DNA from: an uncultured Streptomyces sp.
Lineage (GTDB): Bacteria > Actinomycetota > Actinomycetes > Streptomycetales > Streptomycetaceae
DNA length: 64,000 nucleotides
Reading direction: 5' to 3'
Assembly: GCF_947488945.1 (NCBI RefSeq)
Contig: NZ_CANLBS010000004.1
Location: 186,001 to 250,000 of the forward strand
Numbering within the stretch: position 1 is the first letter of the stretch; each line of letters opens with the position of its first letter. Shown one piece after another: positions 43,040 to 51,891 of this stretch. The translations under genes and the position numbers were made by a program. The notes beneath the pieces were generated by a model that had not been told where the DNA came from, did no database searches, and saw nothing but the letters and a program-made list of their open reading frames with translations.

Positions 43040-44386
43040 ATGCCGGACAGCGGCGTGAGCCGTGCCCAGCGCACCCAGACACCGACCGCGAAGGACGCTC
43101 CCGGAACCACCGGACCCTCCGCGCCCACCCCCGCACCGCTCCCCGCGGCCCCGCCCGCACCCGCTGCGCCGCTCGTCGCGGCGCGCCGGGCCGCCCTGCT
43201 GGTGACGCTGGTGCTGGGCGGGCTCACCGCCCTGCCCGCCCTGTCGATGGACATGTACCTCCCGGCGCTGCCCGAGGTCACCGACGCGCTGCACGCGCCG
43301 GCCGCCACCGTCCAGCTCACCCTCACCGCCTGCCTGCTGGGCATGGCGCTCGGCCAGCTCGTCGTCGGCCCGATGAGCGACCGCTGGGGCCGCCGTACCC
43401 CGCTCCTGGCCGGCATGCTCGTCTACGTCGTCGCCACCGCCGTCTGCGCGTTCGCGCCCACCGCCGAGCTGCTGATCGGCTTCCGCCTCCTGCAGGGCCT
43501 CGCGGGCGCCGCCGGCATCGTGATCGCCCGCGCGGTGGTGCGCGACCTGTACGACGGCATGGAGATGGCCCGCTTCTTCTCCACCCTGATGCTGATCTCC
43601 GGCGTCGCCCCGATCGTCGCGCCCCTCATCGGCGGACAGGTCCTGCGCTTCACCGACTGGCGCGGCATCTTCGTCGTGCTGACGGTGGTGGGCGCGCTGC
43701 TCACCCTCGTCGTACGGAGGTACCTGCACGAGACGCTGCCGCCGGACGAGCGCCACACCGGCGGCGTCGCGGACGCCCTGCGGACCATGCGCGGGCTTCT
43801 CGCCGACCGGGTCTTCACCGGCTACACGCTCGCCGGCGGTCTCGCCTTCGCGGTCCTGTTCTCCTACATCAGCGCCTCCCCGTTCGTCGTCCAGGAGATC
43901 TACGGGGCGTCCCCGCAGACCTTCAGCCTGCTGTTCGGGCTCAACTCGGTCGGGCTGATCGCCGTCGGCCAGCTCAACGGCAAGGTGCTGGTGGGCCGGG
44001 TCAGCCTGGACCGGGTCCTCGGCATCGGGCTGCTCATCATCCTGGCCGCCGCCGTGGCGCTGCTGCTGATGACCACCGGCGTCTTCGGCGAGGTCGGCCT
44101 GGCGCCGATGGCGGCCGGACTGTTCGTGCTGATGTCCGCGATGGGGCTGGCCATGCCGAACGCCAACGCGCAGGCGCTCATGCGGTCCCGGAACGCGGCG
44201 GGCTCCGCCTCCGCGCTGCTCGGCACCTCGTCGTTCCTGATCGGCGCCGTGGCCTCGCCGCTGGTGGGCATCGCCGGCGAGGAGACCGCGGTGCCGATGG
44301 CGGTCGTCCAGGTGGTCTGCGCGGTGGCGGCGGGCGCCTGCTTCCTGCTGCTGTGCCGGCCGTGGCGGCAGGCCGCCCAGGGCTGA
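43040..44386 (+). CDS. MFS multidrug efflux protein (Bcr/CflA type)
   Basis: A 448-residue protein with a Pro/Ala-rich N-terminal tail (about 1-45), then twelve hydrophobic segments. LSMDMYLPALPE in the first helix and GQLVVGPMSDRWGRRTPLL (MFS motif A) are typical of Bcr/CflA drug:proton antiporters. ATG with GGAG seven bases upstream. The divergent oxidoreductase and the operator repeats suggest inducible control. The exported drug is not predictable. Confidence 0.9.
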   Translation: MPDSGVSRAQRTQTPTAKDAPGTTGPSAPTPAPLPAAPPAPAAPLVAARRAALLVTLVLGGLTALPALSMDMYLPALPEVTDALHAPAATVQLTLTACLLGMALGQLVVGPMSDRWGRRTPLLAGMLVYVVATAVCAFAPTAELLIGFRLLQGLAGAAGIVIARAVVRDLYDGMEMARFFSTLMLISGVAPIVAPLIGGQVLRFTDWRGIFVVLTVVGALLTLVVRRYLHETLPPDERHTGGVADALRTMRGLLADRVFTGYTLAGGLAFAVLFSYISASPFVVQEIYGASPQTFSLLFGLNSVGLIAVGQLNGKVLVGRVSLDRVLGIGLLIILAAAVALLLMTTGVFGEVGLAPMAAGLFVLMSAMGLAMPNANAQALMRSRNAAGSASALLGTSSFLIGAVASPLVGIAGEETAVPMAVVQVVCAVAAGACFLLLCRPWRQAAQG

Positions 44387-44390
44387 GCGG

Positions 44391-44421
44391 GCGGGGCGCG
44401 GACGGCCCGTCCGCGCCCCGC
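44391..44421. terminator. Perfect 14-bp hairpin between convergent genes
   Basis: Arms 44391-44404 and 44408-44421 with a 3-nt loop (GCC), right after the efflux pump stop codon. Confidence 0.85.
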
Positions 44422-44459
44422 CGCCGTTCGCCCGGTCCGCCGTTCGCCGGGTCCGCCGG

Positions 44460-45812
44460 TCAGCCCGCCCGCGGATAGCCGATCAGATGCTGGCGGTCCT
44501 GCCGGTCCGTCCAGCGGAAGACGCCGATCCCGGTGGTCTCCGCCACCGGCAGCCGCACGTTGCGGGGCAGCGCGTCCACGCCGCCGTCGAGGAACGCCAT
44601 GGTGACCGGCGAGTTGCCGTCGGACAGCGCCTCCGCCGCGTCCCGCACGTTGCGCGCGCCGAACGCCAGACCGTCGTCGGTGACCGAGGCGAGCGTCACA
44701 TGGGCCGCCCCGTCCTCGTCCTCCAGGCAGTAGCCCGCCTTCGCCTTCAGGTCGAACGCCAGGTTCCCCGCGATCAGATAGCCGCCCGAGGGGGACACCA
44801 CCGCCTGCGGATAGCGCCCCGGCTCTATCGCCGGACGGTGGCACTCCACCTGTGCCAGCGCCTTCCCGGTCGTCGCGTCGTGCACCGACCACAGCTCGTG
44901 CGTGGCCACCCGCGGCGACTTCTTGGCCAGCCGCCACTTGGCCAGCACCAGCCCGGGAATCACCGACGTCGGGACCCCGGTCACCCGGTCGGCGCCCTTC
45001 GGCGCCACGTTGGCGCTGTACCAGCCGTCGCGCACCCAGAACCCCGCCGCCCCGCTCGCCAGCAGCCCCTTCGCCGTCTGGCCGCGCACCTCCGTCAGCC
45101 GGGTGCAGGTCGTGCAGCCCTTGGGGTACTTCAGCTCCTTCGCGGAGATCTCCCCGATCTCCCCGGTCACCGGGTCGACCAGCGAACTGTTCGCCCCGGC
45201 GTCGGTGATCACGATGTCCGGACCGCTCGCGGTCACCGCGGGGGCGCCGGACCACGGCAGCTCCACATGGCGCCGGTCGCCGTTGGTCACGTCGTACACG
45301 TCGAGCGCCAGGAACGTCTTCGACGGGGTCAGGCCGTCGCCCGCCTTGCCGTACGACCAGGTGACGAAGAACTGGCGGTCGTCCTTGGTGACGGTCAGCA
45401 GCCGCGGGTAGTGCGTCGGGTCGAGCGTCTGCCGGGCCGCGCCCTGCCAGCCCAGCCTGCCCGTGGCGGTGTCCAGGGTGCGCAGCCGGTACCGGTCGTC
45501 CGCGGCGCGCTCCAGATAGGCCAGCCGGCCCGTCGCGTGGCTGAACGCGATGTCGGGCGAGGCGCCGACGATCTCCCAGCCGGTACGCGTCGAGTACTGC
45601 GGCGGGACGTTGAGCACGGTCCTGGTGTCGCCGGAGCCGGTGTCGCTCGGCGACGCGGACGCCGCCGGGCTCGCGGCGCCCGTCCTCGCGTCCGTGCCGC
45701 CCCCGCCGTCGTCCTCCGTCGCACCGCCGCCCCCGCACGTGGCCAGCAGGAGCAGCAGGGCCAGGAAGACCACCCCGCCGACCAGAGCCAGCCGAACGAT
45801 CCTCTGTCGCAT
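44460..45812 (-). CDS. Membrane-anchored propeller-like hypothetical protein
   Basis: A 450-residue protein. One N-terminal hydrophobic segment (about 7-25) ends at Thr-Cys-Gly-Gly-Gly-Gly, so it is a lipoprotein or an anchored protein. A Gly/Asp/Ser/Thr linker (about 27-60) leads to a large beta-rich domain with recurring T-G-(R/K/E) turns (DTATGRLGW, DPVTGEIGE, DATTGKAL), as in PQQ/WD-type propellers. A Cys pair (GCTTC) may form a disulfide. Function unknown. ATG with a G-rich site just upstream. Confidence 0.78.
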   Translation of the reverse strand: MRQRIVRLALVGGVVFLALLLLLATCGGGGATEDDGGGGTDARTGAASPAASASPSDTGSGDTRTVLNVPPQYSTRTGWEIVGASPDIAFSHATGRLAYLERAADDRYRLRTLDTATGRLGWQGAARQTLDPTHYPRLLTVTKDDRQFFVTWSYGKAGDGLTPSKTFLALDVYDVTNGDRRHVELPWSGAPAVTASGPDIVITDAGANSSLVDPVTGEIGEISAKELKYPKGCTTCTRLTEVRGQTAKGLLASGAAGFWVRDGWYSANVAPKGADRVTGVPTSVIPGLVLAKWRLAKKSPRVATHELWSVHDATTGKALAQVECHRPAIEPGRYPQAVVSPSGGYLIAGNLAFDLKAKAGYCLEDEDGAAHVTLASVTDDGLAFGARNVRDAAEALSDGNSPVTMAFLDGGVDALPRNVRLPVAETTGIGVFRWTDRQDRQHLIGYPRAG

Positions 45813-45952
45813 GGGTCCCCCCGGTGGGCGTCGCGATCTCGCGCCGGTCAGCGTAGCAACAGCCACGCCCGGCAGTGGAGTTCGGTTCCGCAACGCCCCC
45901 CACCGGGTGTCCCGGCGCCCCTCCGCGGCCCGTGCGCGCCGTCCGCTCCGCG

Positions 45953-45958
45953 TACGAT
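45953..45958 (+). promoter_or_regulatory. Leaderless -10 element (TACGAT)
   Basis: TACGAT ends six bases before the GTG at 45965 and there is no Shine-Dalgarno. Confidence 0.55.
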
Positions 45959-45964
45959 TCGGCG

Positions 45965-46966
45965 GTGAACGTCACCCCCCTTCCCACCGCGGACGCCCTG
46001 CGCACGGCCCTCGCGGGCCTGCTCGACGGGCTGCCGCCCAAGCAGGCCGCGCAGGCCGTCGACCGGCTGATCGCCAGCTACCGCGGCACCACCCCCACCG
46101 ACGCCCCGGTGCTGCGGGACCGCTCCGACGTCGCCGCGTACGCCGCGTACCGGATGCCCGCGACCTTCGAAGCCGTACGGGCCGCCCTCGGCGCCTTCCG
46201 TGACGCGGCGCCCGGCTGGACGCCCGCCACGCACACCGACGTCGGCGGCGGCACCGGCGCGGCGAGCTGGGCCGTCGCCGGGGCCTGGGACGGGGCCGCC
46301 GCCACCACCGTGCTCGACTGGGCCGCCCCCGCCCTGGAGACCGGCCGGGAACTCGCCGCCGCCTCCGGGCTGCCCGGTCTGCGCGAGGCCCGGTGGCAGC
46401 GGACCAGGATCGGCGACGGCACCGCGCTGGACCCGGTCGACCTGGTCACCGTCTCGTACGTGCTCAAGGAGCTGCCGGAGCGGGCCAGGACCGAACTGGC
46501 CGACGCCGCGGCCGCCGCCGCGCAGGCCGTGGTCGTCGTGGAGCCCGGCACCCCCGACGGCTACGCCCGGATCATCGAGGCCCGGGACCGGCTCGTCGCC
46601 GCCGGGATGACCGTCGCCGCGCCCTGCCCGCACAGCGGCGCCTGCCCCATCGAGCCGGGCGCCGACTGGTGCCACTTCTCGGCCCGGGTCAGCCGTTCCT
46701 CGCTGCACCGGCAGGTCAAGGGCGGCTCCCTCAGCCACGAGGACGAGAAGTTCGCCTACGTGGCGGCGACCCGTTTCCCGGTCGTCCCGGTGGCCGCCCG
46801 GGTGACCCGCCGCCCGCAGATCCGCAAGGGCCAGGTCCTGCTGGAGCTCTGCACCCGCGACGAGGGCCTGGCCCGCGCGACGGTCACCAAGCGGCACGGC
46901 GAGCGCTACCGGGCCGCCCGCGACACCGACTGGGGCGACGCCTGGCCGCCCGACGGCGAGGAGTGA
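45965..46966 (+). CDS. Rsm22-like methyltransferase
   Basis: A 333-residue protein of the Rsm22 family (related to mitochondrial small-subunit assembly factors). The SAM motif is THTDVGGGTGAASWA (about 87-101). VTVSYVLKELPE and VVVVEPGTPDG follow the fold. Cysteines in PCPHSGACP and DWCHFS lie where Rsm22 proteins carry a metal-binding cluster. It probably acts on ribosomal RNA or ribosome assembly. GTG start, apparently leaderless. Ends before a hairpin shared with DDAH. Confidence 0.83.
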   Translation: MNVTPLPTADALRTALAGLLDGLPPKQAAQAVDRLIASYRGTTPTDAPVLRDRSDVAAYAAYRMPATFEAVRAALGAFRDAAPGWTPATHTDVGGGTGAASWAVAGAWDGAAATTVLDWAAPALETGRELAAASGLPGLREARWQRTRIGDGTALDPVDLVTVSYVLKELPERARTELADAAAAAAQAVVVVEPGTPDGYARIIEARDRLVAAGMTVAAPCPHSGACPIEPGADWCHFSARVSRSSLHRQVKGGSLSHEDEKFAYVAATRFPVVPVAARVTRRPQIRKGQVLLELCTRDEGLARATVTKRHGERYRAARDTDWGDAWPPDGEE

Positions 46967-46970
46967 GACG

Positions 46971-47010
46971 CCGGGCGGGGCGTCCGTCCGCGGACCGACG
47001 CCCCGCCCGG
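46971..47010. terminator. 14-bp hairpin between Rsm22-like and DDAH genes
   Basis: Arms 46971-46984 and 46997-47010 with a 12-nt partly self-pairing loop, immediately next to both stop codons. Confidence 0.85.
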
Positions 47011-47011
47011 T

Positions 47012-47830
47012 TCACCGCTCGCGCAGCTCCTGGGTGCAGCACTTCACGCTGCCGCCGCCCTTCAGCAGCTCGCTCAGGTCCATCGGCATCGGCTCGAACC
47101 CCCGGTCCCGCAGCGGGTCGAACAGGCCGGTGGCGGCCTGCGGCAGCAGCACGTGCCGCCCGTCGCTGACCGCGTTCAGGCCGAGCGCCGCCGCGTCCGG
47201 CTCACCGGCGATCAGCGCGTCCGGGAAGAGCCGGGCCAGCACCGAGCGGCTGCCGGGGGAGAAGGCGCCGGGGAAGTACATGATCTCGTCGGCCGCCCCG
47301 TCGAGCACGCACAGCGCCGTGTCCAGGTGGTAGTAGCGCGGATCCACCAGGTCCAGCCCGATCACCGGCCGGCCGAAGAACTCCTGCGCCTCGTCGTGCG
47401 ACAGCGGACTGGACCGGAAGCCCCGCCCGGCCAGCAGGAACGACGCGGTGACCGCGAAGTCGCCCTCGCCCTCGTTGACGTGGTCGGGCTCCAGGATCTC
47501 CGTGTACCCGTGGTCGCGGAACCACTCCCGGTGGACGGCCGCCTCCGCGTGCCGCTCCCGGTAGGCGAACTTCGCGCCGAGCACCCGGCCGTCGACCACA
47601 GTGGCCCCGTTGGCCGCGAACACCATGTCGGGCAGACCGGGCCGCGGCGCCAGCTCCTCCACGGTGTGGCCCAGCGAGCGGTAGCGGTCGCGCAGGTCCT
47701 CCCACTGGGTGCGCGCCAGCGGCAGGTCGACGGGCTTGGAGGGGTCCATCCACGGGTTGATGGAGTAGGTGACCTCGAAGTGCTCCGGCGGGCACATCAG
47801 GTAGCGACGAGGGGTGGCGTCACGGTTCAA
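47012..47830 (-). CDS. ddaH: Dimethylarginine dimethylaminohydrolase / amidinohydrolase
   Basis: A 272-residue enzyme of the guanidino-group-modifying superfamily, which hydrolyses N-methylated arginines to citrulline. The five-bladed propeller residues are present: MVFAANGATVVDG, the EGEGDFAV region with the acidic residues, catalytic His in YYHLDTALCVLDG, and catalytic Cys in VKCCTQELR near the C-terminus. The start is TTG with AGGAG six bases upstream. Arginine deiminase-like substrates are possible. A 448-base upstream region separates it from the divergent Prim-Pol-like gene. Confidence 0.9.
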   Translation of the reverse strand: MNRDATPRRYLMCPPEHFEVTYSINPWMDPSKPVDLPLARTQWEDLRDRYRSLGHTVEELAPRPGLPDMVFAANGATVVDGRVLGAKFAYRERHAEAAVHREWFRDHGYTEILEPDHVNEGEGDFAVTASFLLAGRGFRSSPLSHDEAQEFFGRPVIGLDLVDPRYYHLDTALCVLDGAADEIMYFPGAFSPGSRSVLARLFPDALIAGEPDAAALGLNAVSDGRHVLLPQAATGLFDPLRDRGFEPMPMDLSELLKGGGSVKCCTQELRER

Positions 47831-48278
47831 GGGGTGCTCCTCACGAACGGCAGCCACGGCTGCGGCACGGGGGTCGCGCGGTCCGCGCGTGAGCCCATGG
47901 TGCTCCGCCCGGGGGCGTTCCGCCGTGCACCGAACGGGTGGTCCGTGCCATGGCCCGTCCGGACGGCCGTACGGCGCGATGCGCGGCCCCGCGCGTCCCG
48001 TGCTCCCCGTCCGGGCGGGGCGGGCACGCCCGTCGACTACGCACCGCGCGGGATCTCCACCGCTCGGTGACGGGACGCACCGGGGCAAGAGGCTCAAATG
48101 CCCCCGCGCGGCGGGTCGGGAGTCGCCGAACGAGCCGCGGCGCGTCACGGAATGTGCTGACATTCCCCGCAGGGACCCGTACGCCGGGGGCGTACCGCGG
48201 ACCCCACTGACGGACTCCGGCCACCCTGGGCGCAGGATGGTGGGACCATGGACGGGTAACGCTGAGGTGAGGGGATAG
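47831..48278. other. Divergent intergenic region, DDAH to Prim-Pol-like gene
   Basis: About 450 bases with no convincing gene. It contains a short hairpin GTACGCC/GGCGTAC (48179-48195) and, near the Prim-Pol start, a good ribosome-binding site. Frames across it have poor codon bias. Confidence 0.55.
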
Positions 48279-49025
48279 ATGGGCGCCGATTCCGGTCGTG
48301 CACGCGGCACAGAAGGCAAGATTTCCCAGTGGCTGCGGCGACGACCCAAACCGCGGCCGGCCGAGGACGAAGCCTCGGAGCGGCTGGCACTGCTGCTCGC
48401 CGTGGCCGGGGCGGGCATGCCCGTCTCGCCCGCCGCGCACCCGGTCGGTTTCCGATGTTCGTGCGAACGCGTCGGATGTCCCACCCCCGCCCGGCACCCG
48501 GTCTCCTTCGCCTGGCAGACGCAGTCGACCACCGACCCCGCGCAGATCGAGCGCTGGGCCGCCGGGCAGCCGCTGGCCAACTTCATCACCGCGACCGGAA
48601 TGGTCCACGACGTGCTGGACGTCCCGCTCACGGCCGGGCTCCAGGCCCTGGAGCGGCTGACCGACGAGGGCGTCGAGGTCGGCCCGGTCGCCCGCTCCGG
48701 CTCCGACCGGATGCTCTTCTTCACCGCCACCCGCGGCACCCCCGAGGAGGAGGACGAGTGGTGGCCGTGCGAGCTGGACTGCCACCCGGAGACCCAGGAG
48801 GAGCATCCGGGGCTGCGCTGGCACTGCCGGGGAAGCTACGTCCTGCTGCCGCCGTCCCGGCTCCCCGGTGAGCTGGACGTCCGCTGGGAACGCGGCCCGG
48901 AGCACCCGCTGCCGGACCCGCTGACGCTGCTGGAGGCGCTCCAGGACGCCTGCGCCCGGTACGCCGGCAGCGCCGAGGCGAACGGCCTGGACCCGAACGC
49001 GGTGGCCTGGCCCCTCGGGCGCTGA
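48279..49025 (+). CDS. Degenerate Prim-Pol (archaeo-eukaryotic primase-like) protein
   Basis: A 248-residue protein of the type annotated as bifunctional DNA primase/polymerase in Streptomyces. Conserved features include GFRCSCERVGCPTPARHPV, with three Cys as in the family's zinc-like element, and ATGMVHDVLDVP, where the first catalytic acidic strand should be. The usual D-x-D is replaced by LDVP, and the later segment SGSDRMLFF lacks the motif II His, so catalysis is doubtful. ATG with GAGGTGAGGGGA upstream. No replication or plasmid genes are nearby. Confidence 0.75.
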   Translation: MGADSGRARGTEGKISQWLRRRPKPRPAEDEASERLALLLAVAGAGMPVSPAAHPVGFRCSCERVGCPTPARHPVSFAWQTQSTTDPAQIERWAAGQPLANFITATGMVHDVLDVPLTAGLQALERLTDEGVEVGPVARSGSDRMLFFTATRGTPEEEDEWWPCELDCHPETQEEHPGLRWHCRGSYVLLPPSRLPGELDVRWERGPEHPLPDPLTLLEALQDACARYAGSAEANGLDPNAVAWPLGR

Positions 49026-49047
49026 CCCGGCCGGTCCGGGACCGGAC

Positions 49048-50043
49048 TCACGACCCCTCGGCCGACACCAGCCCCGGAGTCCGGTTCAGCATGACCACCT
49101 TGCCGTCGCCCGCGTCCCCGCCGTCCCGTCCGGGGACGTACGCGAGCTGGCTGGCGATCCGCTCCTTGGTCAGAGTGGTGGTCACCGCGCCCTCCATCAG
49201 CGCCGCGGTGTCCCGGCCGACGGCGGGCTTCAGCCCCTCGGCCGCGGTCTGGCGCTCGAAGTGCTTGCTGCTGAAGAAGACGAGCGCCCCGCCGTCCTTC
49301 GTCCTGAGCCCCAGCGGGGCGAAGGCGCCGGAGTCCAGCGGCTGGTCGGCGTACTGGTAGGAGAAGCCGGGCCGCACCGCGGCCTCCCGCGCCTTGCGCC
49401 AGACGGAGGTGGTGGCTCCCGGCGCGAACACGTCCGGGGCGCCGTGCTCCAGGTACTCGGTGTAGCTGGTGCTCAACTCCTTCGGCTTCACGGCCAGTTC
49501 GGGTGCGTTCGCGGTGACCGGTACCGCCAGTCCGTCGGCGTCCCGGGCGAACTGCGGTACCTTCGCGGCCGGCAGCGGCGCGAGATAGGCGGCCCGCCAG
49601 CCGTCCTCCGGGCCGGACTTCACGAAGACGAACAGCCAGCGGGTGTCCCGGTCGCCGCCGTCCGTGTCGCGGTTGGAGTCGGTGTCCGCGAGGAACCACC
49701 GCGGCCAGCCCGCCTTCTTCGGCACCAGATACGTCGCGTCGGTCAGCTCCAGCGGCCGGTGGTCCGGGTTGCCGTCCGGATGGTACGAGCCCCGCGCCTT
49801 CAGGCCGGCCTGGGTCACCGCGCCGAGCGGCCCGGTCACGTGGTCGGCGTCGAGCGCCGGATCGTACGCCTCGTCCGCCTTGTTGTAGGCGGCGAGGAAC
49901 GCCGCGACGGCCTGGTCCGCCTCGGAGACCGTGGCCCCCGGCACGACCGCCCGCTCACCGTGCACCGTCACGCAGCCGCCCGCCGTCAGCGACAGCACCG
50001 TCGTCGCCGCGAGCCCCGCCGCCAGCCGACCCAGCCTTCTCAT
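49048..50043 (-). CDS. Putative lipoprotein, unknown function
   Basis: A 331-residue protein with a signal peptide and lipobox (TAGGC, Cys at about 24). The mature part is mixed alpha/beta with an AVAAFLAAYNKADEAYDPA helix and RWLFVFVKSGPEDGW and FAPGATTSVWRKA later. No catalytic motif is recognised. ATG start without a strong ribosome-binding site. Convergent with the Prim-Pol-like gene. Confidence 0.75.
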   Translation of the reverse strand: MRRLGRLAAGLAATTVLSLTAGGCVTVHGERAVVPGATVSEADQAVAAFLAAYNKADEAYDPALDADHVTGPLGAVTQAGLKARGSYHPDGNPDHRPLELTDATYLVPKKAGWPRWFLADTDSNRDTDGGDRDTRWLFVFVKSGPEDGWRAAYLAPLPAAKVPQFARDADGLAVPVTANAPELAVKPKELSTSYTEYLEHGAPDVFAPGATTSVWRKAREAAVRPGFSYQYADQPLDSGAFAPLGLRTKDGGALVFFSSKHFERQTAAEGLKPAVGRDTAALMEGAVTTTLTKERIASQLAYVPGRDGGDAGDGKVVMLNRTPGLVSAEGS

Positions 50044-50246
50044 CCGTTGCTCTGCGCCTTCTGATCCGTCGCCCCCACTGACCGTGCGAACCCTACCGGG
50101 GCGGAACGGAACACGGGTGCGGGGACCGCGAATCGGTGCTCCGGCGGTGGCCGGCCCCCGCCGACGGGCCCCGGAACCGGCCCAGTTCCTCGTCGCCGGG
50201 GCCCCGGCCACGCACCCGTACCCGGGTCGGGTAAGCCGCCGGATGC

Positions 50247-50252
50247 TTCAAT
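50247..50252 (+). promoter_or_regulatory. Leaderless -10 element (TTCAAT)
   Basis: TTCAAT ends six bases before ATG 50259 with no Shine-Dalgarno. Confidence 0.45.
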
Positions 50253-50258
50253 GCCCGG

Positions 50259-50927
50259 ATGAGCGCATTCGACGTACCCGCGGGCATCGACGTGCTGCGG
50301 GTGTTCTGCGGGGCCGACGGCCGTCACGGCAATCCGCTCGGGGTCGTACGGGACGGGCGCGGCTACCCCGACGACGCGTCCCGGCTGGTACTCGCGGAGA
50401 AACTCGGCTTCAGCGAGACCGTGTTCGTGGACGACCCCGAGCGCGGACAGGTCGACATCTGGGCCCCCGGCCTCCGGCTGCCGTTCGCCGGGCACCCCGT
50501 CGTCGGGGTGGCCTGGCTGCTGGACCTGGAGATCCTGGAACTCGGTGTCGGGGACGTGTTCGCCCGTCACGACGGGGAGTTCACCTGGATCTCCGCCCGC
50601 CCCGAGTGGGCGCCGCCGAGGACCCTGGAGCAGTACGCCTCGGCGGCCGAGGTGGAGGCGCTGACCGGCCCGCCGTCCGGCGAGGACTGGACCTACGTCT
50701 GGGCCTGGGAGGACGAGGCGGCGGGCCGGGTCCGCGCCCGCGCCTTCCCCCGCCGCCCCGGCACGGTCGAGGACGAGGCCACCGGCGCGGCGGCCCTGCT
50801 GCTCACCGCCCGGCTGGGGCGTGCCCTCAACATCGTCCAGGGCCGGGGCTCGCAGATCCTCACCGCGCCCGCGCCGGACGGCACGGTGGAGATCGGCGGC
50901 CGGGTGCTGCTGGCCCAGCAGGGCTGA
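50259..50927 (+). CDS. Short PhzF-family protein
   Basis: A 222-residue PhzF homologue, shorter than the usual 260-300. It retains GNPLGVV, GFSETVFV with the catalytic Glu, PFAGHPVVGVA and EDEATGAAALLL, so the active-site residues seem complete while loops of the second lobe are trimmed. Substrate unknown. Only distantly similar to the PhzF at 39144-39998. Apparently leaderless. Confidence 0.85.
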   Translation: MSAFDVPAGIDVLRVFCGADGRHGNPLGVVRDGRGYPDDASRLVLAEKLGFSETVFVDDPERGQVDIWAPGLRLPFAGHPVVGVAWLLDLEILELGVGDVFARHDGEFTWISARPEWAPPRTLEQYASAAEVEALTGPPSGEDWTYVWAWEDEAAGRVRARAFPRRPGTVEDEATGAAALLLTARLGRALNIVQGRGSQILTAPAPDGTVEIGGRVLLAQQG

Positions 50928-50951
50928 GGGCCGACGCGGCCCCGGACACGG

Positions 50952-50984
50952 GTCCGCCCGGCGCGGGGCGCGCGCCGGGCGGAC
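50952..50984. terminator. 14-bp hairpin between PhzF and heme oxygenase genes
   Basis: Perfect arms 50952-50965 and 50971-50984 with a 5-nt loop between convergent stops. Confidence 0.85.
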
Positions 50985-50999
50985 GGACCGTGCGGGACG

Positions 51000-51665
51000 T
51001 CACGCGGCCTGCGGGAAGACCTCGCCCAGTTCGCGGAAGACCGCGGTGTTGAGCGCGAAGGCGCGCTTGCACTCCTCGACGATCCGCTCCTTCTCCAGGT
51101 CGTCCGCGTCCACCGCGTCCAGCAGCTCGCGGTAACCCCGCTTGAACGCGGCCGGGTTGGAGATCTGCTCGAAGACGTAGAACCGCACCCCGTCACCCTT
51201 GTGCGCGAACCCCCAGGCCTTCTCCGCACGGCCGCGGATGATCTGGCCACCCGAGAGGTCGCCGAGGTAGCGGGTGTAGTGGTGGGCGATGTAGCCGGCC
51301 GGCCACGCGCGGGCGCACCACGCCACCCGGTCGGCGTACGCGGCGGTGGCCGGCAGCGGCTCCAGGCCCTGGCGCCAGTCGGGCCCGCGCAGGTGGGCCA
51401 GGTCCCGCTCCAGCTCGGCCCGGCGCTCCAGCTCCGGCTGTATGAACGGTCCGGCCACCGGGTCCGGGCCCAGCGCCCGCGCGCCCTCCTCCAGTGCGGC
51501 GTACACGAACCACAGCTGCTCGGTGTAGCGGGTGTACGCGTCCACACCGAGGCGCCCGCCGAGCAGGTCGCCCATGAAGGCCGAGGCCTCCGCCTCGGTG
51601 TGCTGCTCGTGGGACGCCGTGCGGATCAGCGTGGAGAAGGGCGTGGCGGTGGCGGTTGCGTCCAA
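51000..51665 (-). CDS. Biliverdin-producing heme oxygenase
   Basis: A 221-residue all-helical enzyme that opens heme to biliverdin, CO and ferrous iron. The proximal His lies in TASHEQHTEAE (His19 or His22). The distal helix has the flexible glycines in LGDLSGGQIIRG (about 136-147). Length and spacing fit HmuO-type enzymes of actinobacteria. The start is TTG with GGAGG six bases upstream. An iron-box-like palindrome fills the promoter spacer, so it is probably induced by iron starvation to recover iron from heme. No heme transporter is adjacent. Confidence 0.92.
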   Translation of the reverse strand: MDATATATPFSTLIRTASHEQHTEAEASAFMGDLLGGRLGVDAYTRYTEQLWFVYAALEEGARALGPDPVAGPFIQPELERRAELERDLAHLRGPDWRQGLEPLPATAAYADRVAWCARAWPAGYIAHHYTRYLGDLSGGQIIRGRAEKAWGFAHKGDGVRFYVFEQISNPAAFKRGYRELLDAVDADDLEKERIVEECKRAFALNTAVFRELGEVFPQAA

Positions 51666-51766
51666 GGTGGGCCTCCGGGGACCGAGGGGGACGGGAAGTC
51701 CAGAAGAAGACGGAGCGGTCCCGAGGGGTGGGGGCCGGGGTGCGACCCATGCCCGTCGGTACCCCG

Positions 51767-51795
51767 ATCCTCGTATTTAGGTTTACCTAAGTCAA
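51767..51795 (-). promoter_or_regulatory. Heme oxygenase promoter with iron-box-like palindrome
   Basis: Minus strand TTGACT (51790-51795), 17 bases, GAGGAT (51767-51772). The palindrome TTAGGT-TT-ACCTAA (51777-51790) lies between the -35 and -10. Its arms match the DtxR/DmdR/IdeR half-site, though the spacing is five bases shorter than the 19-bp consensus. Confidence 0.6.
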
Positions 51796-51853
51796 TGGGT
51801 TCCCGACTGCCTGTCGGTAAAAGACCTTACGGTGCTCCGCGGCCCGCCGCCCG

Positions 51854-51880
51854 CGCGGGCGCCCCGGAAGGACGCCCGCG
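51854..51880 (-). terminator. 8-bp hairpin after map
   Basis: CGCGGGCG (51854-51861) and CGCCCGCG (51873-51880) with an 11-nt loop, just past the map stop codon. Confidence 0.5.
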
Positions 51881-51891
51881 CCGAAAACGTC

